Made by a program: the position numbers and the translations under genes. Shown here piece after piece: positions 12,782 to 27,700 of a stretch of DNA of 64,000 nucleotides. How positions within the stretch are numbered: position 1 is the stretch's first letter; every line of letters begins with the position of its first letter. Below the pieces are notes generated by a model. That model ran no database searches and was not told the DNA's origin. It saw only the letters and a program-made list of their open reading frames with translations. This DNA is from Stratiolaelaps scimitus. Its lineage: Eukaryota > Arthropoda > Arachnida > Mesostigmata > Laelapidae. The stretch lies in NCBI GenBank assembly GCA_019614645.1, contig JABWDB010000019.1, forward strand, positions 1,534,501 to 1,598,500. Reading direction: 5' to 3'.

Positions 12782-15700
12782 GTATGTTAGCCATGCTCAA
12801 TCAACATCACGAGCTGCGTATGAACGTGTAGCGCGCGTACATGCGTGCATATGCAAGTTATGTATTGCCTGTAACGCTTAATCTCAAATGTGTGCACTCA
12901 CTCGAGAGTGTGTGTGCAATACCAACAACAACAGCAGTAGTAGCAGCAGCAGCAGCGGCTAAACGATACGCCAACACCCTATTCCACTATCGCCTATTAC
13001 TGTGCGTCCGGGCGTAGATGTCCACCCTTCTTCGTCCCTTCTAATCCTTTCGCTAATACATGGGTAGAGCAGAGAGCGCTATCGCTCGTACAAGATGAGG
13101 CGACTACTCAGAGTCGTCGCAAGGAAACGACAAGAACGCACTCTAGTTGCTATAACGTAAGGCCCAGCCGCCGTCGTCTGGGTGGCCTGCTGCTGCTGCT
13201 GCTGCTACGTCGATACGCAGCTGCCGTGGTGGCTATTATCCGAGGATGTACGGGAACGTCTAGTCTTATTTGACGGCGTGCGCTCCGGTTTTCCCGCCTC
13301 CCCCACCTTGTTAGTATCGTATATGGTGTATAGCTGTGGGATGACAAGCTTTCGTAGTCGTATGGCCTCCCTTCATTTGTGCCACGAAGTCCGTTGATTC
13401 CCGCAAAAAAAAAGAGAGAAGGAAGATCTCGGACGGCTCAAAGGCACCGGCGCCAACGCAAGCGCCCCCCGCACGCCCCCCCCCCCCCCCCCGATCCTGG
13501 ACCGCGTCTGCAAACGACATAGTGATTGGCCGGAGGAAGCGAGAGTAACCAGCCCCTTCTGCGGCAGACTTCGATGCTAGAATGGCTATGCTAGGGTGTA
13601 GTAGGGTGCGCTGGTTGGTTAGACCTATCCTCGTCTTCTTTTTCTGCCAAAGGAAACAGGGGACCTGCAGACGTTGGGGGATGCGGGATTGCTGGCGGCG
13701 AGACCAAGCCATTGACGACGAGAAACGGGGAAATGACTCCTTGGTGATGGCGGCACGACGGTCGACGAGTATTTCTGATACACTCTGACATTATATGTTG
13801 GTGCGACAACCCGCCACGACCACGCCGTATCTGGCCTGACATCTTCTTTCGGGGCGCAGTCGAACGCAGCGTTCTTCCAGCTGACGTGGCAGCGCATCCA
13901 GCGTGTGGAGTACTTCGACCTCCGCGAAGAAATAAGCCACTTAGCTGCACCGCAGGAGGACGCGTAATCAAAAAAGGATCTTTTCCACTTTGGAAACCTT
14001 AAACACACAAAACCTAGACGCAACTAGGGGGGATGTAAGGCAGCGACGAAGGGAGGGACACTTTAATCGTACGGCTTTTGGCTAACAACTGTAGCAGCAA
14101 CAGCAGCAGCAGCAGCAGACGAGTGCCTAGCGAGCTTCGTGTAGCTCCACGGATGTCGCAAAAAGAAGCGCGACCTCATGGCCATCTGTCCCTCAGATAA
14201 TAGGGCGCCTTGCAGTGTTAAGCCCATGCGCTGGAAGTTGAGTTAGTGAGAAGAGGCTTCTTCGACTGCTGGTGTGCTTTCTCTGGCCTGAATAAGCCCA
14301 CAGCAGTCGGCGTTCATTCCACAAGCTACTCGGCTGCCGTATGCTCCGGGGGCACTCACCAGGAGAGGCAGTGCAGACCCGTAGTCGCTTGGATATCCGA
14401 CGAACGGGCGACACAGGAAGAGACGATTCAGAATTCAAGGCCACGAAGGCAAGCCGCCTAATTTTGTAAGGAGTCGCTCGTCCGTCCCTCTCTTGCAACG
14501 GCTGCTAGCAAAGCAGCGCAAGTGTATTCAGCGCAAACTTTTCGGGCGACATCCGCTGGTACAGCAGAGTCGTGGTTTCGTCGTTAGCTCGGTCTCCCCC
14601 CCTCTTTCTGTCGGACAGCTCCTTGTTGCCCATTGACCTTCGCTGACTTTCACCGACCCCCTCTGTGTATGTAAAGTAGAACCATATAACATTACACCAT
14701 CTTTTTAAATAAGCACCAATATCAATACGTATTTCATCGCGCTATAGAGTTTACTTGCTGTCACCGCTCTCATATCGCACCCACCCTGTGGTGGATTTGC
14801 TTATCGTAAAGCTATGAACTAATGCCATGGCGTCAGTTCAGTTCCAGACCCATTTCAGGCCGCACTGGTTCACAGTGCGCGAGTGGTGCGGACTCGCGCG
14901 GACCTAGTTGGTTCGTGCGATTGCGAAAGCCGGATTTGGGGTGGCCGTCAAAGGGAGGGAGGCGCCCCCGGTGGCGTTCAGCGGTTCGTCTATCACGAAC
15001 GGAGTAATGTTGAGCGCACTTGCGAGCGAGGGGCTGGCAGAAGGCATGATAGAGAAGTGAGCCGCCAGTGACCCCGCGTGGGCCAACTAAACTTTTCCGC
15101 ATGAGTGCGCTCCACTTTGTTCCACTTCCAATCTGGGCAGAAAGCTGTGCCGAAGACGACGAGAAGTCGGAAGCGACCCAGAGCTCACGACCAGCCTACA
15201 TTGGACAGACCGACTTCGGACGATGTTGAAGTCCATCCGATTTGAGCGCGATCGATGCGGCTTCGAAATTGGAAGCTCCATTGGTACTGCTGGATCCGTT
15301 GCTGGTGATTGGCTTCGTGGTTTACTTCGCTCACTACTACTACTATGTAAATCGGATCTGCGTGGTCAGTTCGTGAACGCGAGGGTGCGCGGAGTAAGAG
15401 TAAGTTCAATGGCAAGCAGGTTGTGGGTAATTGCGGGTCAAAGGTAGCGTGGCGTGTTTGGCGGAAGCCACTAGCTTGAAGTTCCAGCAGCTGTCAACTA
15501 CAAAAAGGGCCTTGGTTTGCGGACCCTTTTGCGGGCAGGCGGCCCTCCACAACATCCGTGTACATGAGTTTAGATCGACTGTGATTGCCTGGCTGTCACA
15601 ATACCGACGCACACACACAAACAACGCGTCAATCCCGAGCTGCCTATACCCTTGACAAGTTGTCGACCTTACTGCTGCTCTCGGGAAAACTGGCAGAAGC

Positions 15701-18700
15701 TATGCAATTGGAGTAGAAATAAGACAACGCATCTTGTTTAGAAGGAGATGGCCGGCTTACCGGCTCCGTACAATATTTCCCTATATTTTAAACCACCCAT
15801 AGCAACTCCCACAGATCCTAAAACCTTTCGAGTTCACCTATACAGGCGGTATGGCCTGAACCGAGCCGGCACCATACGCCAGTGTGCGGCACACCCTTGC
15901 TTGGCTGGTCGGCGGCGGCACTCGATAGCTTCATGGAGTTCTCCTCATGTTTTCCTTGAGCACTTCAGCCGTTCCTACAACAGGTTTCTACCTTTCCTTC
16001 CAGAATGGTACGCATCGCCCGGTAGTGAGCCGAGCAGACTCATCTACTTTTTCCAACTCTGCGTCTAACTACTGTCCTTGTGATCACTGTTCATTTCTGT
16101 TCCCTTCCGGTCGTCGCCGGACTTCTGGCTCCTGTCGGCCCGGTCCTTGCTGCTAATTATAACGACAACTTCAACAGCCACAACAGCACCAACAACAGTC
16201 ACAGCAGCAACGTGACTACAGCTTCGTTGGAGGCAGCGGCAGCAGCACATATGACTATGCCGGCTCTACGGAACCGCTACCGACGAGTGCGGCGATTCGA
16301 AAAAAGCAAGACTCGTTTACAGGTGGGTGCTATGTCGAAGTAACATGTATAGGAAAAAGGGAACGGTGAGAGAAGGGAACGAGGGAATAAATGCAATAAA
16401 TAAGTAGAAAAAAACCGAGGTCGATGCGAGCCAAAGGAGTGAAACGAAGCATAGGAATAAAAAAACTGAGTAAACAGACAGCTATCCATACATAGTAACG
16501 GGGTGGGTTGGCACACAGCAATTTCGTCCAGTTGAAGAATACGGTGATACGTTTGTCAATTTGCCAGAAAACTGCCAGTGGAACAAAAAGGGTATATACT
16601 CTGAAAGTTTCGAGACGTGCCATTGCCACTCAAGTGTTCATTTCTCTTAATATAGGCTACTATGTAGAGAAAATATGTAATGAGAGAAAGATCTATATAA
16701 GATAAAAGTACGAGCCTCATAAAACCTTCGATAGTACGGCTGGTCCATGGCTTGTCCTCAGTGTGCTTAAGCGGAGACCAGCCCACACGCTAATAAGCGC
16801 CGTAAGGTTGAACTGGGCCAGACATGCCCATCCGGTTCTCGGAACTGCATAAACTCAGTAGATAGCATACGGGCTCGGCTAGCTTAAGTCTAAGAGTATT
16901 TACACACAAAATATGGTATTAAACATTTCCAAACATAAAATGTGTCTTCCTTCGTTCGTCCTCATGCGGTTCTCTTATACTGTGTCTGCCTTTACACTGT
17001 CGTTGCAGCGTGTTCAGCGCTATTTACGGTGTTTTCGCTATTAACGTACACCGTGGATTTGACCTCGGACGCCGTTATCTGCTACCTGTTCTACATCAAC
17101 CATAACCTCGTCTGCGCTGGAATCACCCTTGCCTTTACAGGTAATTATTCCGTTGAGTATAATCATTGTCTCGTCTGATGTTAAATTTAACCGCAAGCAA
17201 ACAAAGGAACGCATCTCAATGAATGATTGAACACAGCTTACGGAACGCTTATTCTATAACGGTTCTTCGATCACATAGATCAACTAACTATTCTATAATA
17301 ATTAGTATGCTTACATGCGTTAACCTTTATGGACGATTAATGCATAGAATGCGACGGCATCGCTTATGCAGAACGCTGGCACTGTGTATGGGAAGGTGAA
17401 TTGAAAACCTTGTCTCATGTGCATCTTATGCTTAGACAATCGGATTGGCACTTAATGGGTCTCTATAATGAAGGGAGAAATGGGCAGCGTAGGTTTGCAT
17501 CGACAAATCGGACCATCTCAGTGTATTAACTGACTGCTGCGAAAACTTGCGTGGGTATCACGGCGAATTACGGCGATAGAATTACAACAGAGTCAATTCA
17601 ACGATATGATGTTACACAGTACTACACGAGTGTTAGAAAGGATGCGCTCCTCCTGACCAAATGCGATGGAGCGTAGAAAAGACCTACGCTACCAGTGGGT
17701 GCTGTTTGCTGACGCGGATTAGGTAACACCTAACCGTAAAAGAAAAGTAATGTAAAAACGTGTTATCACTAACGGAAAGCAGAGAGAAAGAAAGAGAGGA
17801 GGGGGAGAGAAAGAGCCCTGAACAAATCTAGGCAGATTCTGCCAAATATTTGCGCACGTTAACACAAGAAGTAAAACCGATTCGTTCCAAATAGCGTTCT
17901 ATAGGAAATCACAGAACCAAGGAGAAGCACGAGCCGAAGAAAATGCTACGTCTTCCTGTCAGTGCTACCCGTTCAATCTTGACATCGAAGCGTTATTCTA
18001 TCCTTCTCGTTCAATACCATCTGAAGCAACGACGTCACCAACATGATTTTTCCCTTTCGGAGAGAGCGGGTTCGGCTCACCTCTTAATGCAGAATTGATC
18101 GTTCCCAAGAATTTGCCACTTGGCAGCCGATGATCCTTAGCTGGCCATAGCTCCGTCAACCAAGCGAAGCGGGCTGCAACGGATGAATGCTTTACTCACC
18201 GAGTAATCGATGGCTATCCTAGACAGTTCTTGTGAAAGCCTCTGTCGTTGGGACATACGCTGGCCCATACTACCTGGCTGCCTGGCCGCCTACTAAGACG
18301 GGTAGGATTAAGTAGCGATCGGTGTCCCGCTCCTGTGCGCAAGTAAGTCTTCGTCGACGACGTCGAACAGACCGCTACACGAGCCGCGTTCGTCAACTGC
18401 TCCCCCTATACTTTCACATCGGCGGCTTCGTTCGTTCGTTAGTTTCTATTTACCATCGGCTTTCATTTACCACTTCGTCCCCATCTTCCGTTGCCTTTGC
18501 AGTGACCCCATCAGTGATCGTCAACGTATTCTCGGTCCGATGGTACATTCAGGACGACAAGGAGTCATCGAAAGCTATGAAGGACTCGACCGGGTTGGAA
18601 GATACCCCGATGCTTCATCGGCCCAAGATGTCGTTATGCGACTGGCTCGTACGGATCGTCTTCCATCTATTGCTGCTCGGTCCGGTTGTAAGGTGAGTTA

Positions 18701-21700
18701 TAGTTATGCTAGTAGATATGGTACTGTTAGCTGTCAATAGCAATATCAGTAGCAGTAGTAATAGTAGTAGTAGTAGTGATAGCCATAATAGCCGTCCGCT
18801 ATTACGGCTTCGCCCAGTTCCGCTATTTGCCTTGGGGTCAGTGCTTTACGCCTGCCTTGCATGTGTTTTCCTTTACTCACAAAGTCTATCACAATGGCTT
18901 ATTGCAATGTCTCCGTGCTCCTGATAGCAGCAGTAGCACCGTTCGCCGCTACATCAGTATCCTTTCGTCTTAGCGTCGCCGACCGCCACCACCCACCCCC
19001 CTTGCTGCTCCCGGTAGCGGAGGGCGTCGTCATGCCTCTTTTCCTTCTATTTCCTCTCGGGGGATGGGGCGGCCTTGTCGACAACAAGGGAAGGCGAACT
19101 CGTCGGCAGACGGGCTCCGCACCCAGCTAGATTTCCACCCGCTGTTCGTAGCGTTGGCAAAGACTGGATGGCCAGACTCGCAAGAGACGGCTCGCTTCGC
19201 ACCTTTCTTATTGTTCCGCCTAATCTACATTGATCCTCGGCGAACTTAGCAGCTTTCGAGTCGAAAGTGCTGCTGGTGCTATGGGAGCAGCCGCGAGTAA
19301 GAGCAGCCGGCAGGCGAGCCGAGACAAGGCTTGTTCGTTCGCGCCTTCCTAGGAAAAAAAGTAGTGAGAAAAGGTGGCAGGTAGCTAACAGCGCAAAGGC
19401 AGCGGGCACATGGCGCCCCGTCGTCTGATTACCCTCTTCTGCAGTGTCTTCGGCAGTGTACCCTTTCCTCTACTTGTGCGGACGTTGCTGGCATCCAGGA
19501 AGCCATCGTGTTTCGTGCTCCGGCCTGACGGCCGATTACTGAGTACATCAGAGCCCCCGTAGTTCGCCATTGTGTGCCTGGCACAGCCAATATTTCTCTT
19601 CACACCGACGACCGCGTGTTCGATGCCCGTCCATTTCATGGTAGTGCCACGGAGTATGTGCATTTGAACGCGAAGGGAAGCTCACAGATGCACAGTTGAG
19701 ATGCTAGCTTCTCGTTTTGAGAGCCTAAATCAGGATTTACGATCGTCAGGGAGACGACGTCAGTCATCAGGGTTGCTTATCTATTCGTGCGGCTAAGATG
19801 AGGGTTATTGGCTTCGGGAACGCGAGCATACGTAAATGTACAACACACTTTGCTCACACAAGCAGCTTTGCAATTTGCTATTCCTCTCATATGATAATGA
19901 TATCAAGATTTGACTAAAGCTAAGATAAAGCAGAGTCATCTGAGGCGCATCGACACAAGCATGCTATCGACGCGCTATCGGCAACAACACTCGACTTGTT
20001 ACATGAGGGAACAGCTGAGAGTCGGCTCACAAAAACGTGCTTGAGGTATGGTGATTGAACGACTTGCTGGGACGACAATGGTATCACTAAAGGGTCTTGA
20101 TGACAAAGTTCGTCTTTTCATTGAAATGCTAAACCATCTCATGCAACGAAGGAGATGGACGAAAGGCTAATGACACCAGAGCGAACGCGCACGGGAGGCA
20201 ACGGACCCCAGCACACGTCGGTACGCTGTAATATACTTGGTGAAAAACGAATCATTTTCAAGACAGGCTGAATACAATGTCACTGCCACCAACACCGGGG
20301 CGTGGTGGACGTACAAGAAGATACATATGAGGGTCGTCTCAATATATGGCCCATCTATTGCCAACGTGAGCAGAGCCAATCTGCGTTTCGTACGTTGGGG
20401 TCACTATAGGGGAAGGGGTGACGCTGATAGCTGTCGACAAATTCCCGTCCTGTCGGCTCCCTTCTCTCTTCATTCTCTTAAAGAGGAAATTAGTAAACTA
20501 ATGGGCCGGAAACGGTAATCGCACCAATTAGAACTCATTTGCTGGGAATGTTCACCGGTCGGCCTCGCTCGCCGCGTGTCATCCACATACGCCTTATGTA
20601 GTACTACGTGCCAATGTGCCCTCTGTACACCCGCAGTCTGTTCCTCTCTCTCGCGTTGTATCACGGGCCCCTCATGTTCGTGCTGCGTCGACCACATATT
20701 GAGTGTTCCCAACCTGCTCCAATCGATGGAACATAACGTCGAAGTCTTCGAAGTAGTCGGTCGTCGAACCAGAATGTCGCCAGCTCCAGTCCTCTCAGTG
20801 CCCATAATAAGTCTATTGCTTCGGACCCATAATTGCACGTCTGGCTAAGTTCGGTCTGGCCAGAACAGTTGCTAATGCCTTGCTCTCACCAGACCCGTGT
20901 AGATGCTAAGCAATATTTAGCTGCGGACCTCGAACGTTCTTTCAAGCCATGCTCAAGGGTGAGCTTTTTTTGCAAGAGGACCATCTTTCTATATCAGGAC
21001 TTTACTCGTAAATGGGAAGAGCCTGTTATTGAGGTGCCTGTTCAGGGTAAATCTCATTTATTTGAATATATATAGATGTATATTCATGAACACATAATAT
21101 GCTAAGCATACCGCTAGAGAGTATGTGATACTCTTACAGTTACTAACAATTATACCTGCCCAATGCTTGCCGCGTTTACGAATATAGTCGTTATGCCTCC
21201 CAAGGCTACCTTGAATGTTCAAGGGTTCAAATTAACTCAACCTATATTTCGATGAGTATCTTGCATTGCCTTTGGGTTCCCGTGCACAACAAAATACCTC
21301 ACCACTACCACTATGTCATCTATACTGCGCTGGATTTAAGGATCCATAATTTGTTATGACAGTTAATTACACGATATTATTTTTAAATCAATCGATATTG
21401 TTAACGGTCAGCACGTATCTTACGCCCGTTTCATTGACGTTGACGTACTATTTATAAACTATGTATTGTCAGAAATAGCACTTCATTTAGTGATCATTCA
21501 GCTGCTCAAGTATGCGCTTGCCCACAACCGCAAGGGCACTGAAATTGCCAACCACACAGCATATATCTAATAGTGAGCAATTGAACATTCGTGTGTCCAT
21601 CCTTAAACGCATTTATAACTGGCCAATCGTTCTACTCGGGCGAGCTGTTCGATTCCATGGTTTACTACAGTCTTGTCTGCTGATAGCACGCGTGTGCCGT

Positions 21701-24700
21701 CAGCACACATCGACGTGCACAGGACACGCAAAGGGACCCGTACAGGGCTAGCTACGTGCCAGCCGCCGTCTGCGCTTCTTGGACAGACGCAGCGACGAGA
21801 TAGTGCCGGGAAGCGCTCTGAGTGAGTCCTTTCGGGAGCCCCTTTCCCACTCTTTGGGGGACATCGCTGCTGCTGGTACTGCTGCCCTTCCGGAACTCAA
21901 CCCGACGAGTTGGAACGTGCCACCACTGGGGGAATTCCATTGGGGCCACCCCCCACGCCCCGTCCTGCTTCCAGTAAGGCCCGAAGGGCACGCACGCAGG
22001 GCAAACCTCACCCGCCGAATGGTACTACGCGGCGAGGTTCACTGGTGTACCCAACGACGAGTACACGAACGATGGCTGTAGAGAAACACGGAGGGAGCGC
22101 TGTGAGCTACCAGAGAGCAGGAAAGAGAGGGATCCGTAGAGCGCAAGGCGAACAAGCAAGTAACCACCAACCAAGTGGCTCCCTCAGGGCACTCCCTGAC
22201 TGCCTGAACGCTCCCCCAGCCCGAGCCAAGCCGAGCAGCTAAACTGCTCTTGCTGGTAGTGCTTCTGGCGCTTCTGCTACGGACTAGCCGTTACTGCTTC
22301 TGCGGCTGAGTGGACCATGGGAACGAAGGGGTGGAGAAATAAGGAGACACGCTTCAAGCGGAGGAGCAGAAAAAGACGTCGGTTTGACGACGACGACGGC
22401 GGCGGCAATGGCGACGAGGCTGAACAGAAGAAAGAGGAAGCCACGGGGCCGGCGTCGGGAGACCGACGGGAAACTGACCGGGTGAGAGGGGAGGCTATAG
22501 GGGATTCGAGCGTGGTCCTGCTACTACTGGCGCTACGCCACACGGTCGGCTACGATACGCAAGCTGCGAGGCGGCGTCCGTTACGACCGTTCGGCTCCTT
22601 CTACACTCAGCCATGGCCAGGCTATGAGGGGAACCTACTATCCAGCCGGCTTGGTGGACCGGTCCTCTTCTTTCCAGTGGTGCATTGAAGAAGACGGGCC
22701 AAGCGACGGCGACGAGGTCAAGGAGCAAAGGACCGAACCATCGGAACGAGTCGGACGAAACGCGTTACGAGCCAATGCTTAGGCTGACCGGCGTCGACTG
22801 AGCTGCAAGCCCTGGACGCCGTCCTCATAGCCACACGCACGAAAGGCACTCACGACACCGAGTCTGGAGGAAGCGCTGAGACGTTACGGATAGGAAACGA
22901 GGAAACGATCCCGTTCGGATCGAATAAAGGCCAGGCAGCGCGGGCGAGCGCAGACCCCGGTATCGATACTGGTGTTTGAGAGGAGTCCTCGGATACTTTT
23001 GTGAACGAGGCCGACAGCCAGAAGGAAACGGGGGCAAAGGAACGTTTAAAACGTAAATTAATGGTTTACGGACGACCAGTCCACCCTCGTAATGCTATTT
23101 CAAGCGAAATGAGAGTACGGAATTAAGCGGGAGAGAAAGAGGAACGCGGAAAGGGGTCACGGGCAAAAGTCAATCAGGGATGCAACGAAGAGTGTTAAGA
23201 TAAAGAAGAAGAAGAAAAAGAGAGATATCAACGTAGTTAGTAATTAGTGTGTATTGGTGCATATCCTAACCGACAGCAGTAAGTAACTTGGGTGGCTTCG
23301 CGCTTCCAGGGTTTTTTTTATATACATAGATATGTTTTTATATACATAGAATTAATAACGTATTCGTGTCCATGGATAGTACAGTTAACTGCATGTTTAC
23401 AACTGTAGGACTATATACAGAAACCCGATTCCCTATTACATGAGGGATCATGGCACAAGGCTCACTGGTAGATGCCTACCATGAGTTGGACTTATCAAAG
23501 GACAAAATCACCTTATTGAATATTGCCTTGCCCAAATCTTCATTTGAATCACTGGGTCCTATTCATTGTTAAACGTATCATCATCGTTACGTCATCGACT
23601 TCTGCTATATTTATCTCTTGTCGTTTGATGCAGGTGCGATAGGCCAATAGGAACAAAATGGAGAACTAGTTTTGTTTCTAGTTGACCTTTCCTCTGACAC
23701 CGTTTACACCATAAATATATGCCAGAGATCAGTATTCTAGGATAGGTTTTAGCACGACAATGATTTTTCACAGAAATTTGGTTCTTAGAATCCATTTCAA
23801 ACCCGCCCACAAATCATAATCAAAATGGGTCGTGGATTGCTGCCCATCCGGGGGCAGTTGAAACACACCGGCGGGTGGTCGACTTCGAGAACAACATGGT
23901 GGGACCGGTAACCGAGGTACCTTTAGTCCTCCGTCTGACGGAAGTGACACCGAGGGTCGTCAGCTCGACCTGGATCTCGGCATCGGTTAAGGCCGTGCAG
24001 ACGTTCGTAGTGAGGGCCTTGGTACACATATACATATACAAACTTAACAGGCTTTAGCACATATTACAACGACTATTACATTATTCCATATGAAGTGTGC
24101 ACCTTGGCGATGGGCCTGTCTCGACTCTTCCTGTTGCTTCCAGTGCGTACGCGTCGTATCATACTTTCAATGCATGGGTTGATAGCTGTCTTGCTGTAGT
24201 TATACTCTATGCGACATAAAGTAATAGCAAACATTGTTCGCCTGTTGTCCGTCTGTTATGCATGCATGCATGAACGTACATTGATGCTGTCTGTCCATGT
24301 GCATTACAACGCTTGCGAATGCTGTAAGGGCTATAGTCGGGGCGTTTGTAAGGGCTAGCTAAGAAGCGGCCTTAACGGTGACGATACTTATCGGCCATTA
24401 TGGTGATGTTCGCAGGTACTTGGAATTACTTGTGTACGGTGTGAAATCGCGGCGGCAGGCAAGGCAACGCGGCGAACAATGGCCATATGCTGCCGCAAAT
24501 AGGATTGAACAACCAAAGGAGAGACAGGTAGGTGGCTTAAATGAACATACGATAATTCGACACACGATGGCTCTTGGTGTGTGGATAGTTTGTTGCTTAT
24601 GGCGAGGACAACGGCTAGACTGATGTAAATGTTAAGGTATGCATTTGTTAGTTTGTTGGTGAATTTTGAAACTTGAAACTTAGTAGGAATGACTATAGTT

Positions 24701-27700
24701 ATAATCGTCAAACAGTACCGTGGACGTTAGATGTTGGTTGTGAGTCAGCCTGGATTTTTTTTTGTTTGTTATAATAGTCAAGATGACCGACGTTTACTGA
24801 GGTGGTTTAGTGTTCGAAGTCGAACTAATTCTCCGGCGAAGGGAGGCCACCGTTGACCCCTTAATATTAGGGTTAGAGGAGGAGGTTAGCTAAGGAAGAG
24901 TGGGAGAAAATAGTGTCCAACGTTTACTGCGCTAAAATCCGAAATTACAAGGGGAGGGGGGTTAAATGGAGACGTATTATAGATCATATCATAATCAAAT
25001 GTTTATTCTCGGAACTGCAATATACATACATATGCTTAAGTTCACGGTAAAAAAAAAGTAAAAAGGTTGTAAACAAAAATATATGATTTGGAGTGTATTA
25101 GTTAGTACGCGGCACATGTCTTCAAAAACTATAATCTTCTCTAAGGCACGTACGATTGGCCTGCGTACAATTGTCCTAAGAGTCGATCGAACGTACTCTA
25201 CCTCCTTGGACCCTTCGAGGGCAGCGATCCTTGTTGGCTGCTGGCAGACACCGTGCGTTTAATACTAGGAAGTGACTCGATAATATGATTTCATGTCGCC
25301 CTAAGCCCTACTTAGTCGTTACACAGTATGTGCACTGCGCACGAGTCGAAGAGCGAAACGAAATTACTTAAGCACAACGCCACACATGGCATTACGTATG
25401 ACACATGTGCTATGTTACTCAGCATTTGGGTTCCCATGTGGGGCCACAGGACACCTACCTAGCGTTTGTACCTACCGACGAGACCGCTTCAGATTGTACC
25501 TGCCGATGCTATCAGTAGCTAGACGCCACGAAGGAGCAGGCCGAATAGTCCTTACGCCCACCCAGTGCGTCCTTAAGGATCGGCCGGGGCACAGCCAACG
25601 GTTCGTAGCCACTTGCCTGCAGATGACATCGCTAAGAGCCAGCTGACTGTGGAGTAGCACACTATGAGGGCAGGGATAGCGACAGGCAGAGACGGCGTCC
25701 CTTTCGTTCGGGACGGACAAACGTAAAATGGCATTGAATCTTTTCGGCGGCTGGGCAGATTGGACAACCACAAGGAAATATACAATCGCGTTGTCAAACA
25801 GATAAATGTCCCGAGCTCGTGCTAGGTGTCGACTGTCAAGAACGCAATAATTTGATCTGATGAACGGCTCGGGGTAAAAATTATCTGAGCAAATTAGTGC
25901 TCACGATATGTGGGTGGCTGTGGGGGTGGCAGGAGGCGGGAGATGGTCCCGTTTCGAGTCTACAAAGTAGAGCTAAATATGCAACTTTTTAGAACATAGG
26001 CTATTTTGAATACATGTGTTCTCATTTAAAAATAAACAGCGCAAATTTTCAGGAGTAGAGATGCTTAAATTGTCACGATCATATACGCAGTGCCATCCGA
26101 AAAATGGAGAAGCTCCACAGCGATGATTTTGGAGAGGTAGCCATAAGACAATTTCCATGCATCTCGACATGATACCAGTGTGGAGTTGGTCCTGTAGATC
26201 AACGTATTAAGTATAATCAATTTACAGTATCAGATAGCGCACACATATTGTTGCAGAACAACCACGTTACAGACTTATTTCCAACTTCGCTCCTGACATC
26301 CATGGCCACATCCGGGCAGACTGTTCCTGGCCCCTGCTAATCCAGTTAGGGGTCAATTTGTACGGCATAGACGTTGTATGACACAGAACCACTTTAAGCG
26401 ACACAACAAACTCCATGACTATATTTAGTAGCTGTTCCACATTAGAGGCGTGTATTGAAAATGCTAACGTAGCGAGGCTTAAGTTTTATTGCAGACACAG
26501 CCGGATGCCTGTAGTGTGTGCGAAATTTGAATAGCTGTTCCCTTTGAAGCGGCCTTCTCTGTTACGCCGTATTTAAGTCTGCAGCTATTTTCGAATGCAA
26601 TGGGGAAGGACTTATGCGAAGCACTCTGGCGTGTGTGGAACGACTTGGATTTCCGCTGTATCCTTAAGATGGTTTATTGGGATTGGTTTGTCGGGAATGA
26701 CCTGTCGCGATCACTACACGGGTTGGCTTGGTTGTCCTTTCCGCATGTGTACTTCTCGCATAATGTGTTCAGGTCACCTTTCGAAATCTACCCTCTCCCC
26801 CAGGAAATTTGATTTCTTAAGCGGTCACCATAGACACGATCGTGGCGGCCGCCTGAGCCATGCTCGATCGCGGCAAACGGGGTCATCATCCACTTGCTCG
26901 CTTCCCAGTACTCGTACTGGCTTTGTTCCCATTTTTCTCACTCAACGGGAACGAGACATGGTCGTCAGAGCAATGAACAGCCTTTACACAATGGGTATAT
27001 AAGAGGCTTGCGTGCGGCTGCGCCGGGACATCCTGTCTCCCGCAAAGGCAAAAAGCGAACCTGAACGCACGAAGTCATGGGATTTCGATGGAGGAGCGGC
27101 TGGTGGAAACTCGGCGGACGGGGCGAGCCAGTGAAGAAGGAGGATAGCATTTGCGCACTCCGGTGAACTCGAACGGAGATATGCCTAGTACTACTAGCCG
27201 AGCCAACTGGGACAATTCTCGATCGACTCACACAATCAGAGCGGGATGAACCGGTGGGCGCCCTGCAGACATGGCACCGAGCTATAGAATTACAGCATTA
27301 AGGAGAGTTGATCAGTTTTGGTCATCGAGGGAGAGCACGCCAACGTAGACATTAAAGGGACGAGAAACAACGACCGTCGAGACGATGGTCGTTGTCTTTC
27401 GCGGGCAAATCGGTCGAGATCCGCGGTTAAGCTGGGCCGGCTGGCACTTGTCGATGGCGATTTGATGACCTCTCGATAGCCCCTTTTTTCTCACGTGAGA
27501 TTCGTCAGTCTTACGAAAATGTCTGTAGCAGTAGCATGTTCCTTGTAGCCTTATTTCAGCCTCGGCACATCCTATTCCTATTTACGACAATTGTAAAGTG
27601 AACTCCATCACTGACTGGAACGAGCCAGTCGAACCCGCCAAACTGACCACATACCTTTGGCTGGAATCCGACAGAAAACTCAGAGAAAGCGGACAACTTG

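Noticed and set aside
16080..16343. Asn/Ser-rich frame over XKR exon 2
   Set aside because: Joining it to exons 1 and 3 breaks phase, whereas the overlapping Gln-rich frame joins correctly.
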